DNA of 34,228 nucleotides, from positions 1 to 34,228 of the forward strand of contig CALLPT010000171.1 in NCBI GenBank assembly GCA_938015575.1, written 5' to 3'. A model generated the notes under the pieces. The model had not been told where the DNA came from, ran no database searches, and saw only the letters and a list, made by a program, of their open reading frames with translations. Source of the stretch: an uncultured Acidimicrobiales bacterium. GTDB taxonomy: Bacteria > Actinomycetota > Acidimicrobiia > Acidimicrobiales > UBA10347. The position numbers were made by a program, and so were the translations under genes. Positions 1 through 9,420 of the stretch are shown piece after piece (within the stretch, counting starts at the first letter, position 1; every line of letters begins with the position of its first letter).

Positions 1-1214
1 GGCTTTGGCTCCTTGGGCAGGCCAAGCACCATCTCGCCGACGATGTTGCGCTGCACCTGGCTCGTGCCCGCATAGATCGTGCCCGCACGGGCATTGAAGA
101 ACGTGCCGACCCAGCTCGCCGAGCTGTTCGGAGCGCCCGGGAGATCCGTCGAGAACGATGTCATGGGACGCTGGCCTTCGATCCACATCGCATCGGCGCC
201 CAGGATGTCGACCGAGAGTTCCGTGACGGCCTTGTGGTACTCGCTCCAATAGAGCTTGAACAGTGACTCGGCGGGCCCAGGCTGGTGGCCATTGATGAAT
301 CGGGTGAGGGTGCCCTTGCCCATGAAGCGCATGATCTCGACCTTGCTGTAGGCCCAGGCCAGACGCTGACGGATGACCGGATCGTCGGCAACGCCGCGCT
401 CCTTGGCCATCGCGAGCAGTCGGTCCAGTTCGGTGCGGAAGGCGATCGGGGTCGTCGCCGCGGCCTCGCCTCGCTCGTATCCGAGCAGCGTCATCGCAAC
501 AGCCCAACCGCCGTTGACTTCGCCGACCACGTTTTCCTTCGCGGTGCGAGCGTCGGTGAAGAAGGTCTCGTTGAACTCGCTCTCACCGCTCATCATGGCG
601 ATCGGGCGGACCTCGACGCCGGGCTGATCCATCGGGCACAGCAGGAATGTGATGCCCTTGTGCTTCGACGAGGTGAAGTCGGTGCGGGTCAGCACGAAGA
701 TCCAGTTGGCGGACATGCCGGCCGAGGTCCAGATCTTCTGGCCGTTGATCACCCACTCGTCACCATCGAGTTCGGCCTTGCACATGAGCGCAGCCAGGTC
801 GGATCCAGCGTTGGGTTCGCTGTAGCCCTGACAGAAGACGTACTCACCGGCGATGATCTTGGGAAGGAACTCGGCCTTCATCTCGTCGGAGCCCCAGTTG
901 AGGATCGTATTGCCGACCATCTGGATGCTGAAGACGTCGTTGTTGCCACCCGTTGGCACGCCAGCCTTTTGGAACTCCTCGGCCATGATGACCTTTTCGA
1001 GCGCCGTCAGGCCGCCACCGCCGTACTCGGCTGGCCAGCTCGGCGCCAACAGGCGGTTCGCCGACAGGATCTCGCGCCACTCGGCCATGAAGGTCGAGAG
1101 TTGCTCTTCGTCGAGCGCACCCATGCCCTGCCAGTCGGCGGGCAGGTGCTCGCCCAGGAATGCCTGAATCTTCTCGCGATAGGCCTCGGCTTCGACGCTG
1201 TAAGTCGGATCCAT
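1..1214 (-). CDS. acyl-CoA dehydrogenase family protein (3' end outside window)
   Basis: FAD-dependent alpha,beta-dehydrogenation of an acyl-CoA thioester. Translating the minus strand from ATG at 1214 gives about 404 open codons reaching the window edge. The N-terminal helical domain contains WPAEYGGGGLTALE, the middle beta domain has YSEPNAGSDLA followed by GQKIWTSAG, and the C-terminal helical domain has IYAGTSQVQRNIVGE. Only a few residues should be missing at the C-terminus, since the family is usually 380-410 residues. A GGGAG Shine-Dalgarno-like stretch lies about 7 bases before the ATG. At residue 382 (codon 69-71), where medium-chain enzymes carry the catalytic Glu (YEGT), this protein has Ala; several subfamilies place the base on another helix, so it may still be active. 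The substrate cannot be told; fatty acid, branched-chain and steroid side-chain roles are all possible. Confidence 0.93.
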   Translation of the reverse strand, partial: MDPTYSVEAEAYREKIQAFLGEHLPADWQGMGALDEEQLSTFMAEWREILSANRLLAPSWPAEYGGGGLTALEKVIMAEEFQKAGVPTGGNNDVFSIQMVGNTILNWGSDEMKAEFLPKIIAGEYVFCQGYSEPNAGSDLAALMCKAELDGDEWVINGQKIWTSAGMSANWIFVLTRTDFTSSKHKGITFLLCPMDQPGVEVRPIAMMSGESEFNETFFTDARTAKENVVGEVNGGWAVAMTLLGYERGEAAATTPIAFRTELDRLLAMAKERGVADDPVIRQRLAWAYSKVEIMRFMGKGTLTRFINGHQPGPAESLFKLYWSEYHKAVTELSVDILGADAMWIEGQRPMTSFSTDLPGAPNSSASWVGTFFNARAGTIYAGTSQVQRNIVGEMVLGLPKEPK

Positions 1215-1389
1215 GGTGCGCTCCCAGTCGTGCGTGGTGTTGCCGCGATTCGGTCCGCCGGCAACGTCGTGCGGGCTTCGACGCTACCGCCTGCTTCGCC
1301 CGTCCACCCAGCCGCAGCGGCTGCGGGTGCCAGAGAACCGCAACAGGTGGATGAACGGACGGGACGGCTCATGCGGGTAGAACCTTCGG
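1215..1389. other. divergent intergenic region with inverted repeat
   Basis: This 175-base gap separates the divergent dehydrogenase and GNAT genes and so should hold both promoters. I see a GC-rich inverted repeat, CCGCAG (1312-1317) and CTGCGG (1321-1326) around a CGG centre, that could be an operator. On the minus strand a TAGCGT hexamer (1286-1281) could be a -10 element about 65 bases before the dehydrogenase start, but no convincing -35 accompanies it. No small gene is supported here. Confidence 0.3.
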
Positions 1390-2379
1390 GTGGGCATGGA
1401 AGCCGTGGCGTTCGCCGATATCGAGGGGATCTACGACGACCTCGTTGCCGCCTCGGCCCGGGCGATCGGCGCCGACCCGGTGTGCACCACGACCCGGTGG
1501 ATCCTGCCGGCGGCCGCCGCTTTTGCCCCCACAAGCACACCGCGGGTCTGGCGAGGCGACCACGGCATCGTGGCCCTGCTCGAGCACGAAAACCCGAGAG
1601 GTCCCGTGCTCACGTCGTTCGACACCGTCTGGGGATTCGCCACCCCATTCGTGGGCCCCGACCCCGCGGCACTGATCTCGGAGATCATCGACGACCTGCT
1701 CCCCCAGCTCGACTTCTACGCCCTTTCGGTTTCCGGCGTTGACCCGGCGAGCCCCCTGTTCGAAGAGCTACAGCGGTTGGCGCCGGTCGGCTACACCGAC
1801 ACCGCCGATCGCTGTGTCGGTGACTTGAGCGACGGTTTCGAGAGCTGGCTGGCCCGACGTTCGAGCCGCTTCCGCCGCTCGTTGCGGACGGCGTTGCGAG
1901 ACGCCGAAGCGGCTGGCGTCGCCGTCGAAACCGTTCGCCCCGTGGCGGCGCCCGACATCAACGAGGCGATTGAACGAGTGCTTGCCCTGGAACGTCGCAG
2001 CTGGAAGACGACCGCGAACAGCGGGCTCATCGGCACGGATCTGGGCTTCTTCACCCGTTCGATGAGTCAGCGTTTCGGCCGCGCCGGCGACCTGCGGATT
2101 CTGTTCGCCACGCTCGATGACCCCGCAACCGGCCCACGCGACATCGGCTATGTCATCGGCGGCGTCGTCGGCGACCGCTACCGAGGCTTCCAACATTCGT
2201 TCGACCAGGATCACGCGGACCTGTCCATCGGCAAGCTCCTGCAGTACCGCAACATCGAACAACTCGCCGCCGACGGCATCACGGCCTACGACCTCGGCAT
2301 GCACATGGCGTACAAGGAGAGCTACATGGATCGGATCGAGTCGACGATCACGCTCATCTGCGCCGACCACAACCGGTAG
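1390..2379 (+). CDS. GNAT acyltransferase, CelD/BcsL (Acetyltransf_6) type
   Basis: A 329-residue protein resembling the CelD/BcsL branch of GNAT acyltransferases, which are structurally related to FemAB-type aminoacyl transferases. The recognisable part is residues about 150-320: an arginine-rich helix with FRRSLRTALRDAEAAGV, then ALERRSWKT, then the acyl-CoA-binding half ending in LLQYRNIEQLAADGI and YDLGMHMAYKESY. The family transfers acyl or aminoacyl groups onto cell-surface polymers or small metabolites; the substrate is unknown. Start is GTG at 1390 or ATG at 1396; neither has a good ribosome-binding site. It diverges from the acyl-CoA dehydrogenase and lies 48 bases before hrpA, which appears to have its own promoter. 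The family call is fairly secure, the function is not. Confidence 0.72.
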   Translation: MGMEAVAFADIEGIYDDLVAASARAIGADPVCTTTRWILPAAAAFAPTSTPRVWRGDHGIVALLEHENPRGPVLTSFDTVWGFATPFVGPDPAALISEIIDDLLPQLDFYALSVSGVDPASPLFEELQRLAPVGYTDTADRCVGDLSDGFESWLARRSSRFRRSLRTALRDAEAAGVAVETVRPVAAPDINEAIERVLALERRSWKTTANSGLIGTDLGFFTRSMSQRFGRAGDLRILFATLDDPATGPRDIGYVIGGVVGDRYRGFQHSFDQDHADLSIGKLLQYRNIEQLAADGITAYDLGMHMAYKESYMDRIESTITLICADHNR

Positions 2380-2415
2380 TCGCCAAACGCTGACGGGCTT
2401 GGTCCGGCGCGCCCG

Positions 2416-2421
2416 TATCCT
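2416..2421 (+). promoter_or_regulatory. TATCCT -10-like hexamer, probable leaderless start of hrpA
   Basis: TATCCT ends 6 bases before the GTG start of hrpA, so a transcript would begin at or within a base or two of the start codon. No Shine-Dalgarno sequence is visible, in keeping with leaderless translation. The same spacing recurs at ten other genes in the window. Confidence 0.55.
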
Positions 2422-2427
2422 CATGCC

Positions 2428-5400
2428 GTGTCCGAGCAGGCCGAAGCAGCGCCGCCGGGCTCTGGTACGACCCCGACGCTCGCACCCGAAGCCCTGACGA
2501 TCGCTGACCACGCCGCGCTCCGGCGCAGATTGCGAGGCGCGCGCAAGATCCGCAAGGCGAATCGGCGCGCTGCGGTCTTCGCCACCATCGCCGACGACAT
2601 CGCCGCTGCCGAAAAGCGGTTCGCTCGTCGTCAGGCGAACCGCCCCTCGTGCACCTATCCGGCCGAGTTGCCGATCACGGCTCGGCGCGAAGAACTCGTC
2701 GAGACGATTCGAGACAACCAAGTCGTCGTCATTGCCGGCGAAACAGGTTCGGGCAAGAGCACGCAGCTGCCCAAGATCTGCATCGATGCGGGCTTCGGCG
2801 TGCGCGCCATGATCGGCCACACCCAGCCTCGACGGATTGCGGCCCGTTCGGTCGCCGCTCGCGTTGCCGAGGAACTCGGTGTCGAGCTGGGCAAGACCGT
2901 CGGCTACGCGGTGCGCTTCGACAACCGAACCACCGATCGCACCGCGGTCAAGGTCATGACCGACGGCATCTTGCTGGCCGAGCTGACCCGCGACCCGGAC
3001 CTGCTCGCCTACGACGTGATCATCGTCGACGAGGCTCATGAGCGCAGCCTCAATATCGACTTCCTGCTCGGCTACCTGCATCAACTCGTTCGACGCCGAC
3101 GCGACCTCCACGTCGTGATCACGTCGGCCACGATCGACACCGAAAAGATCGCCGCGCACTTCCACGACGGCACCCGAGGGGGCGATGGCGCAGCTGCGCC
3201 GATCATCGAGGTTTCGGGCCGCACCTATCCGGTCGAGATCCGCTATCAACCACGCGACGAGTCCTCGCGCGAGTCGGCCATCGAAGGCGCCGCCGGCAAG
3301 CGATCGGAGCGCGGCACCAAGTCGAACGGACCGCTCGACGCCGCGGGCGCCGTTCGGCGAGCGGTCACCGACCTCATGCGCGAAGGTCCTGGCGACGTCC
3401 TCGTATTCAGCAGCGGCGAGGCCGAGATCAACGATATCTGCGAGTCGCTTCGCCGTCACGAGCCCGACCTCGAGGTCCTCCCGCTCTACGCGCGCCTGTC
3501 GACCCGCGATCAACAAAAGGTCTTCGCCCCCAGCAAGCGGCGCCGGGTGGTCGTGTCCACGAACGTCGCCGAGACCTCGCTCACGGTGCCCGGTATCCGC
3601 TACGTGGTCGATTTGGGCGAGGCCCGCATCTCTCGTTTCAGCCAACGCACCAAGGTGCAGCGGCTACCAATCGAAGGCATCTCGCAAGCCTCGGCAAACC
3701 AGCGCAGCGGTCGGTGTGGCCGCCTCGGACCCGGCATCGCCATCCGCTGCTACGCCGAAGAGGACTTCGACAGCCGACCCGAGTTCACCGAGCCCGAGAT
3801 CCAACGCACCAACCTGGCCAGCGTCATATTGACGATGGCCGACCAGGGCCTCGGGTCGCCGGCGGATTTCCCCTTCATCGACCCGCCCGAAGATCGGGCC
3901 GTCACCGACGGGGCCCGTCTGCTGCATGAACTCAACGCGGTGCATGAGCCGAGCATCGGCGGGGACCGGCGTTGGCTGACCGAGGTCGGCCGCAAACTTG
4001 CCCGGCTGCCTGTCGATCCCCGGCTCGGCCGCATCGTGCTCGGCGGTGCTGACGAAGGCTGCCTGCACGAGGCGACGATCATCGCTGCCGCACTGGCAGT
4101 GCAAGACCCGAGAGAACGACCCCGTGACAAGCAGGCGGCCGCCGACGCGGCACAAGAGCGGTTCCGCAGCGACTCCAGCGATTTCCTGAGCCTGCTGCAC
4201 CTCCACCATGCCGGATCGCAGCAGCGACGCGATCTCAACCGCCGCAAGTTCGGCCGCTGGTGCCAAGACCACTTCTTGCACACCCAACGGATGATCGAAT
4301 GGTTCGACACCGTCGACCAGCTCAAAGATGCGAGCGACACGCTCAAGCTGACTCCGTCGTGGAGTCGTGACGTCAACATTGGCGACGGGCCCAATTTCGA
4401 AGCCGTCGACACCGATTCACGCAGGGGCGGCCCAGGCGAGGACCTGCACCGAGCCGTCCTCACCGGCATGCTCAGCCAAATCGGGATGCGGGTTGAACGC
4501 TCGCACGAATATCTCGGGCCCCGCAGCGCACGGTTCGCCATCCAGCCAGGTTCGAGCTGCTTCGAAGCCAAACCGGATTGGATCATGGCGGCGAGTCTGG
4601 TGGAGACCAGTCGACTTTGGGCCCGGACGGTCGCCCCGATCGACCCGCAGTGGGTTGAGCAACCGGCGTCGCATCTCACCTCGATCGAACTCGGCGACAT
4701 CGAATGGGACCCCGAGCGAGCGAGAGCGATGACGACCGAGACCGTCCGGCTTCACGGGCTGCCGATCGTCGCCGATCGGTTTGCGCCCCTCGATCGCCAT
4801 GACCCGGTCAAGGCCCGAGAACTCTTCATCCACCACGCGCTCATTGAAGGCCAGTGGGACGATGTCGGACACATCTTCTTGAGCACCAACGAATCGGTGC
4901 GTCACGAGGCCCGCAACTTGAGTGCCCGGTCGGCGGCGACCGGCAGTGGTCGGCGCAGCTTCGACGATGAGTACCAGCGGGTGTGGACGTTCTACGACGC
5001 CGCGCTGCCAGCCGAAGTCACCAGCGCCGCCCACTTCGAGCGGTGGTTCCGTCCGGCGACGGCGGACAATCCGCACCTGCTCGAGATGTCGATCCACGAC
5101 CTGCTTGATCCCGAGGACCTCGTCGTCGACGAGACCAGCTTCCCCGACCGGGTCGAACACGGCGGACTGGTCCTCGATGTCGACTACGTCGCCAATGCTG
5201 ACGGCACCAGCGCGCCGAGCTCGCTCGCCGTCGATCTGCCCATCACCGCCGTCGGTCAGCTCGACCCGATGTCATTCGTCGGCGTCGTTCCCGGCCATCG
5301 TCGCGATGCCGCGATCGCCCTCGTGCGCGCACTGCCCAAGCCGCTACGCAAGCGTCTGGTCCCCGTTCCCGAGACGATCGACGCTGTCATGGGCGAGATC

Positions 5401-6486
5401 GGTGACCGAAGCGACTTCGCGCTCGCGCTACGCCAGGGGCTCGAACGCCGCATCGGCGAACGGCTCCCGCTCGATGCGCTCGACCCTCGCACGCTCCCGG
5501 CCAACCTGCGGCCCCAATACCGCATCGTCAACGACGACGGTGACGTGCTCGCCCGGGGCTACGACATCTCCGCGCTGCGCAAGATGCTGGCGAGCGACCT
5601 CGAGCAAGCGCTCGACGATGGGGCCGACGGCGTCACCCACGACGGTGCGACCGATTGGGACTTCGGCGAACTCCCCCGTCAGGTCACGGTGACCTCCCGA
5701 CAAGGGTCGACGGTTGCGTTTCCGGCCCTCGTCGACCGCACCGACCGGGTCGGCGTCGAGTTGTTCCCGACCGCCGGTGAGCAGGCAACGGCTACCTGGC
5801 ATGGGGCTCGCCGACTGCTTCGCCTTACGGTCGCTGCACCGTTGCGCCAGATGAACGCCGCGCTCGACCCTCGGCGCATGCTCGCGCTCGAATTGACACC
5901 CCATGGTGAACGCGCAGCCTGGTTCGAAGACCTTACGCTCGCATGTCTGGGCACGATCATCGACGAAGCCGGCGCGCCCTGGACGGCCGCCGACTTCACC
6001 GCACTACAAAAGAAGGCTCGCACCGAACTCCCGTCGTTGGCTGGCGACTGGTCGCCGGTTGCGGCCGAGATCATCGACGAGACCGCAGCGATCCGCATGG
6101 CGCTTGTCGCCGCGGACCGTCTGCCCGCCGACTGTGTGAACGACGCCCGCCGCCACCTGGAACGACTCACCTTTCCCGGGCACCTGTCGGCAATTGGTGT
6201 CAATCGATTCGATGCACTCCTGAAGTACCTGCGCGGCATCTCGCACCGGCTCGAAAAACTGCCGTCGCGCATCGGCGCCGACCGTGACTCGATGCACCAG
6301 ATCCTCGTCGTCGAAGACGCCTACGACACGGTCGTCGAGCACATTCCGTGGTCGGCAGCGCTCGAAGAGATCGCCTGGTCACTCGAGGAACTCCGCGTGT
6401 CGATGTTCGCGCAGCACCTGGGCACGACCGAACGCGTGAGCCCGTCACGAATCCGTCGTCGCCTCGAAAAGCTCACCGCCGCATGA
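2428..6486 (+). CDS. hrpA: ATP-dependent RNA helicase HrpA (DEAH box)
   Basis: A 1352-residue DEAH/RHA helicase, close to the length of HrpA (about 1300). Family members unwind or remodel RNA and ribonucleoprotein using ATP; E. coli HrpA acts in mRNA processing and rescue of stalled ribosomes. Motifs are complete: Walker A GETGSGKST (104-112), DEAH (201-204), SAT (233-235), and motif VI QRSGRCGR (from 425). After the second RecA domain come the winged-helix/ratchet region (PRLGRIVLGG) and the OB fold. The long C-terminal part (about 700-1352, with RSRTT-like acidic/basic helices and LRQMNAALDPRRMLALELTPHGERA broken across the fold) corresponds to the DUF3418 extension typical of HrpA rather than HrpB. 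GTG at 2428 is chosen because of the TATCCT hexamer 6 bases upstream. The stop overlaps the next start as ATGA, implying translational coupling to the transporter gene. Confidence 0.95.
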   Translation: MSEQAEAAPPGSGTTPTLAPEALTIADHAALRRRLRGARKIRKANRRAAVFATIADDIAAAEKRFARRQANRPSCTYPAELPITARREELVETIRDNQVVVIAGETGSGKSTQLPKICIDAGFGVRAMIGHTQPRRIAARSVAARVAEELGVELGKTVGYAVRFDNRTTDRTAVKVMTDGILLAELTRDPDLLAYDVIIVDEAHERSLNIDFLLGYLHQLVRRRRDLHVVITSATIDTEKIAAHFHDGTRGGDGAAAPIIEVSGRTYPVEIRYQPRDESSRESAIEGAAGKRSERGTKSNGPLDAAGAVRRAVTDLMREGPGDVLVFSSGEAEINDICESLRRHEPDLEVLPLYARLSTRDQQKVFAPSKRRRVVVSTNVAETSLTVPGIRYVVDLGEARISRFSQRTKVQRLPIEGISQASANQRSGRCGRLGPGIAIRCYAEEDFDSRPEFTEPEIQRTNLASVILTMADQGLGSPADFPFIDPPEDRAVTDGARLLHELNAVHEPSIGGDRRWLTEVGRKLARLPVDPRLGRIVLGGADEGCLHEATIIAAALAVQDPRERPRDKQAAADAAQERFRSDSSDFLSLLHLHHAGSQQRRDLNRRKFGRWCQDHFLHTQRMIEWFDTVDQLKDASDTLKLTPSWSRDVNIGDGPNFEAVDTDSRRGGPGEDLHRAVLTGMLSQIGMRVERSHEYLGPRSARFAIQPGSSCFEAKPDWIMAASLVETSRLWARTVAPIDPQWVEQPASHLTSIELGDIEWDPERARAMTTETVRLHGLPIVADRFAPLDRHDPVKARELFIHHALIEGQWDDVGHIFLSTNESVRHEARNLSARSAATGSGRRSFDDEYQRVWTFYDAALPAEVTSAAHFERWFRPATADNPHLLEMSIHDLLDPEDLVVDETSFPDRVEHGGLVLDVDYVANADGTSAPSSLAVDLPITAVGQLDPMSFVGVVPGHRRDAAIALVRALPKPLRKRLVPVPETIDAVMGEIGDRSDFALALRQGLERRIGERLPLDALDPRTLPANLRPQYRIVNDDGDVLARGYDISALRKMLASDLEQALDDGADGVTHDGATDWDFGELPRQVTVTSRQGSTVAFPALVDRTDRVGVELFPTAGEQATATWHGARRLLRLTVAAPLRQMNAALDPRRMLALELTPHGERAAWFEDLTLACLGTIIDEAGAPWTAADFTALQKKARTELPSLAGDWSPVAAEIIDETAAIRMALVAADRLPADCVNDARRHLERLTFPGHLSAIGVNRFDALLKYLRGISHRLEKLPSRIGADRDSMHQILVVEDAYDTVVEHIPWSAALEEIAWSLEELRVSMFAQHLGTTERVSPSRIRRRLEKLTAA

Positions 6487-8603
6487 GCGCTCCAACCACG
6501 TCGCACGACGACACGCCGCACCACGAACGAGAAGGCCTGACTGGTCGCCGCAAGGGTCCGCTCGACGCTGCCGAGATGGCCGATGCGGCGCTGACTGCCG
6601 CCATGATCGTGGCGTTGCTGGCCGCCGGACGCGTGCTCGCGGCGGGCAGCATGATGCAGGTCGTCGCCAGCTTCGTCGTCGCGGTGTTGGCCGCAAGGCG
6701 GCGGACTCGAACCGTTGTGATGGCCTCGACTGCAGCGGCATGCATTGCCCTCATCCTCGGCGGCCTCGGTCCCGTCAGCCAGGCGGCGCTCGCCGGTGTG
6801 TTCGGCTGGTGCGGGGGCCAATCGCTGCGTCGAGGCTGGGGCCGCATCCGCACCGTTGGTTTTACGCTGCTCATCGCCTGGCCGGCAATGGCTGCGAGCG
6901 TGCTGTTCTTCTACCCGGCCATCGCGATCAACCGCAAGCTTCGTGACTTGGTGTTCGAGAACGTCGAGAACCAGGCCGACGGGATGGCCAACATCCTTGC
7001 CGGCATCGGGTCGCTATTCGACGCCGTCGGACTTGGCATCGTGGATCGCGCCCTTGGGTCAGTCGGTAACGGGTTGCAGAACTTGGCCGGCTTCTTGATC
7101 GACAACTGGTTGCTGCTGATTCCGGCGACCGAACTCGTGTACTCGGTGATCTACGCGCTGCTGATTCGCTCGGTCGGCGGTGGCATCTTGCGACGGCTGG
7201 AACGTTCCCTTGTCGACCCGCTCGACCTCGATGTGCAGCCCGAAGCCGAGGGAGCGCCCGTTCCGCTGGCACTCAACGATGTTGTCCTCGAGCGCAACGG
7301 CGTGCCCGTGACCGCACCCCTCACCCTCGAGGTCCAGCCAGGCGAGCATCTGGTGATCGAGGGGCCAAACGGTGCTGGCAAGTCGACCCTGCTCGACGCG
7401 ATGGCCGGACTCGACAATGTTGGCCGCGTCGATCGACCAAGCGACGTCGTTGGGTTGGGCCATGTCGGTGGCACGGCCCGCGTGGGGCAGCGCCCCGAGG
7501 CCCAGGTCATCGGCACGACCGTCGGCGAAGACCTGGCTTGGGGGCTGGCGGATGACTTCGACGTCGCAGCCACCCTTGCCGATGTCGGGCTCGTGTTGCC
7601 CGAAGATCGCCCCACGAGTGAACTCTCCGGTGGTGAGTTGCAACGACTGGCGCTCGCATCAGCGCTTCGGCGCAAGCCCAAGCTGTTGCTTGCCGACGAA
7701 GTCACCTCGATGCTCGACCCGACCGAACAGGCCCGCATCATCGAACGACTCGGAGCGCTCGCCGACGCAACGATTGTGCGGACCACTCATCGCGACGATG
7801 CGGTCGCCAGCGACCGCAGAATCGTGATCCGCCGAGCCGCGCACAACGAAGCGACAGACGATGAACGCGGCGGTGACGAGCGTGGCGCCGACCTGCGAAC
7901 AATTCGGACGAACGTCGGCGAGCATCGGCTGATACGCCTCCGCGATGTGGCGTACTCACACGCAGCGGGCAAGCCGTGGGCCCTACCCGTACTGCATGAC
8001 GTCGACCTGTCGATACACCGCTACGAGTTGGTGGTGATCGAAGGCCGCAACGGTTCAGGGAAGACAACACTCGCGCGGATCCTCGCTGGCCTCGACACGG
8101 CGACCTCGGGCACGGTCGAGCGAACGTCGGGCGTGCGCCGTGCCCTCGCCCACCAACATGTCCGGCTCCAGCTGCTCCGAGCGACCGTCGACGAAGAACT
8201 CACCTCGCTCGCCGGTGTCCGTACCGACCGGGAACTGAGCGGTGACGCCGATCAGCAGGCGCGCACCGAGAACCTCGAGACGGCCATCAACTTGTTCGAA
8301 CTCGAACGGCTCAGCGGCCGTCGCATCGACGAGCTGAGCGGTGGCGAGCAACGCAGGGTCCTCTTGGCGGGCCTTGTCGCTCGCGGCGTCTCGCTCCTGG
8401 TGCTCGATGAGCCCCTCGCCGGCCTCGATGCCGAAGGCCGTGTCGACTTGGCCCGCACGCTCGACCAGGTGCGACTCGCGGGAACGTCCATCGTCGTCGT
8501 GAGCCACGATGTCGACTGGGCGCCCAGCCACGTGAGCCAGCATCTGCGCCTCGAGGATGGTCGTCTGCGTTCGATCGCGCCTGGCATTGGCGGCCCGGCA
8601 TGA
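6483..8603 (+). CDS. ECF transporter fusion: membrane (S-like) domain plus two ATPase domains
   Basis: A 706-residue fusion of three parts of an energy-coupling-factor importer. Residues about 20-240 are a hydrophobic domain with five or six membrane segments, including AALTAAMIVALLAAG and WLLLIPATELVYSVIYALL, and look like a substrate-capture component. Two ABC ATPase domains follow. The first has Walker A GPNGAGKS (294-301), signature LSGGE (381-385) and Walker B LLLADE. The second has GRNGSGKTT (521-529), LSGGEQ (618-623) and LLVLDEP. The start at ATG 6483 overlaps the hrpA stop (ATGA); an open extension back to 6348 lies inside hrpA and is rejected. The stop overlaps the EcfT start in the same way. 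M. tuberculosis Rv2326c is, as I recall, the same kind of fusion next to a CbiQ-like gene. Such systems import vitamins or metal ions; the substrate is not deducible. Confidence 0.88.
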   Translation: MSAPTTSHDDTPHHEREGLTGRRKGPLDAAEMADAALTAAMIVALLAAGRVLAAGSMMQVVASFVVAVLAARRRTRTVVMASTAAACIALILGGLGPVSQAALAGVFGWCGGQSLRRGWGRIRTVGFTLLIAWPAMAASVLFFYPAIAINRKLRDLVFENVENQADGMANILAGIGSLFDAVGLGIVDRALGSVGNGLQNLAGFLIDNWLLLIPATELVYSVIYALLIRSVGGGILRRLERSLVDPLDLDVQPEAEGAPVPLALNDVVLERNGVPVTAPLTLEVQPGEHLVIEGPNGAGKSTLLDAMAGLDNVGRVDRPSDVVGLGHVGGTARVGQRPEAQVIGTTVGEDLAWGLADDFDVAATLADVGLVLPEDRPTSELSGGELQRLALASALRRKPKLLLADEVTSMLDPTEQARIIERLGALADATIVRTTHRDDAVASDRRIVIRRAAHNEATDDERGGDERGADLRTIRTNVGEHRLIRLRDVAYSHAAGKPWALPVLHDVDLSIHRYELVVIEGRNGSGKTTLARILAGLDTATSGTVERTSGVRRALAHQHVRLQLLRATVDEELTSLAGVRTDRELSGDADQQARTENLETAINLFELERLSGRRIDELSGGEQRRVLLAGLVARGVSLLVLDEPLAGLDAEGRVDLARTLDQVRLAGTSIVVVSHDVDWAPSHVSQHLRLEDGRLRSIAPGIGGPA

Positions 8604-9397
8604 ACCGCTCAAGCTCGTTCTTCCGAGCCATCCCGATCGACTCGCCCGTTCACCGGCTCGCAGCCGAGTCCAAAGTACTCGCCGGCATCCTCGTGTCGAT
8701 CGGGCTGGTGTTCAACACCGAATGGAGCCACATCGGCGTCGCCGCCCTGCTGCTGTTCGTGGCCTTCCGCAGCGCTCGGCTGCCTCTATCGGTGTTGCCA
8801 CGAGTCCCGCTGCTCGTGCGTTTCGCCTTGTTCGGCGGACTCATGGGCTCGATCTTCAGCGACGAGGCGCCGAAGGTCGGTGCAATCAGCCTCGGCGGCC
8901 TGTCCGACTATGCCCGTCTGATCGCGATCGGCTTCATCATGATTCTCTGGGTCGGTATCTTGAGCTGGACCACGGGGCTCACGGCTGTGGGATTCGCGAT
9001 CCGCCGTTTGATCCGACCGCTCCGGTTCTTCAAGGTTCCGGTCGACGAGATCGGTTCGGTCATCGCGCTCGCGGTGCGCTCGCTGCCCCTCGTCGCCGAC
9101 GAGATCGATGTCGTGAACGAGTCGGTCACCAGCCGACCGGCACCGGCTGATCACGCGGGCAAGCCGATCCGCGAGGCGTTCGCATTTATTCGGGACACAG
9201 CGACCGCCGTGGTGATCGGCAGTCACCGCCGAGCTCGCGATCTGTCGATGGCGATGGTGAGCCGCGGCTCGACGACGGCGCCACTACCGCCGCGCAACGA
9301 GTTGCGGCGGATCGACAAGCTCGTGATCGTGGGCGCATTCGTCGTCTGTGTCGCCGCGTTTGTGATTCCGGGTGTTCCCCCGAATACACCCGCATAG
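8600..9397 (+). CDS. ECF transporter transmembrane protein EcfT (CbiQ family)
   Basis: A 265-residue membrane protein of the EcfT/CbiQ family, the scaffold that couples the ATPases to the substrate-binding component. Hydrophobic segments occur near residues 28-60, 70-90, 100-125, 145-160 and 235-255. The cytoplasmic region between about 205 and 225 contains the helix SHRRARDLSMAMVSRGST, which carries the Arg-containing coupling motifs that dock onto the ATPases. The ATG at 8600 overlaps the stop of the ATPase fusion (ATGA), so the two are surely made together. Length and topology are normal for the family. Confidence 0.88.
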   Translation: MNRSSSFFRAIPIDSPVHRLAAESKVLAGILVSIGLVFNTEWSHIGVAALLLFVAFRSARLPLSVLPRVPLLVRFALFGGLMGSIFSDEAPKVGAISLGGLSDYARLIAIGFIMILWVGILSWTTGLTAVGFAIRRLIRPLRFFKVPVDEIGSVIALAVRSLPLVADEIDVVNESVTSRPAPADHAGKPIREAFAFIRDTATAVVIGSHRRARDLSMAMVSRGSTTAPLPPRNELRRIDKLVIVGAFVVCVAAFVIPGVPPNTPA

Positions 9398-9420
9398 CGA
9401 CCTCAGTGGGCAAGTTTTTT
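9389..9420 (+). terminator. possible weak intrinsic terminator after ecfT
   Basis: CCCGC (9389-9393) can pair with GTGGG (9406-9410), with one G-T pair, and TTTTTT follows at 9415-9420. The stem is only 5 bp with a 12-base loop, so this is a weak candidate. It overlaps the last ecfT codons, where a terminator for hrpA-ecfT is expected. Confidence 0.3.

Noticed and set aside
285-1742. Long plus-strand open frame antiparallel to the acyl-CoA dehydrogenase
   Set aside because: Its product is low-complexity, His/Arg/Gly-rich and family-less, whereas the opposite strand encodes a complete acyl-CoA dehydrogenase; it is a GC-skew shadow.
1768-3645. 625-codon minus-strand open frame over the GNAT and hrpA genes
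   Set aside because: Antisense shadow of two well-supported plus-strand genes; the product is Asp/Arg/Val-rich without motifs.
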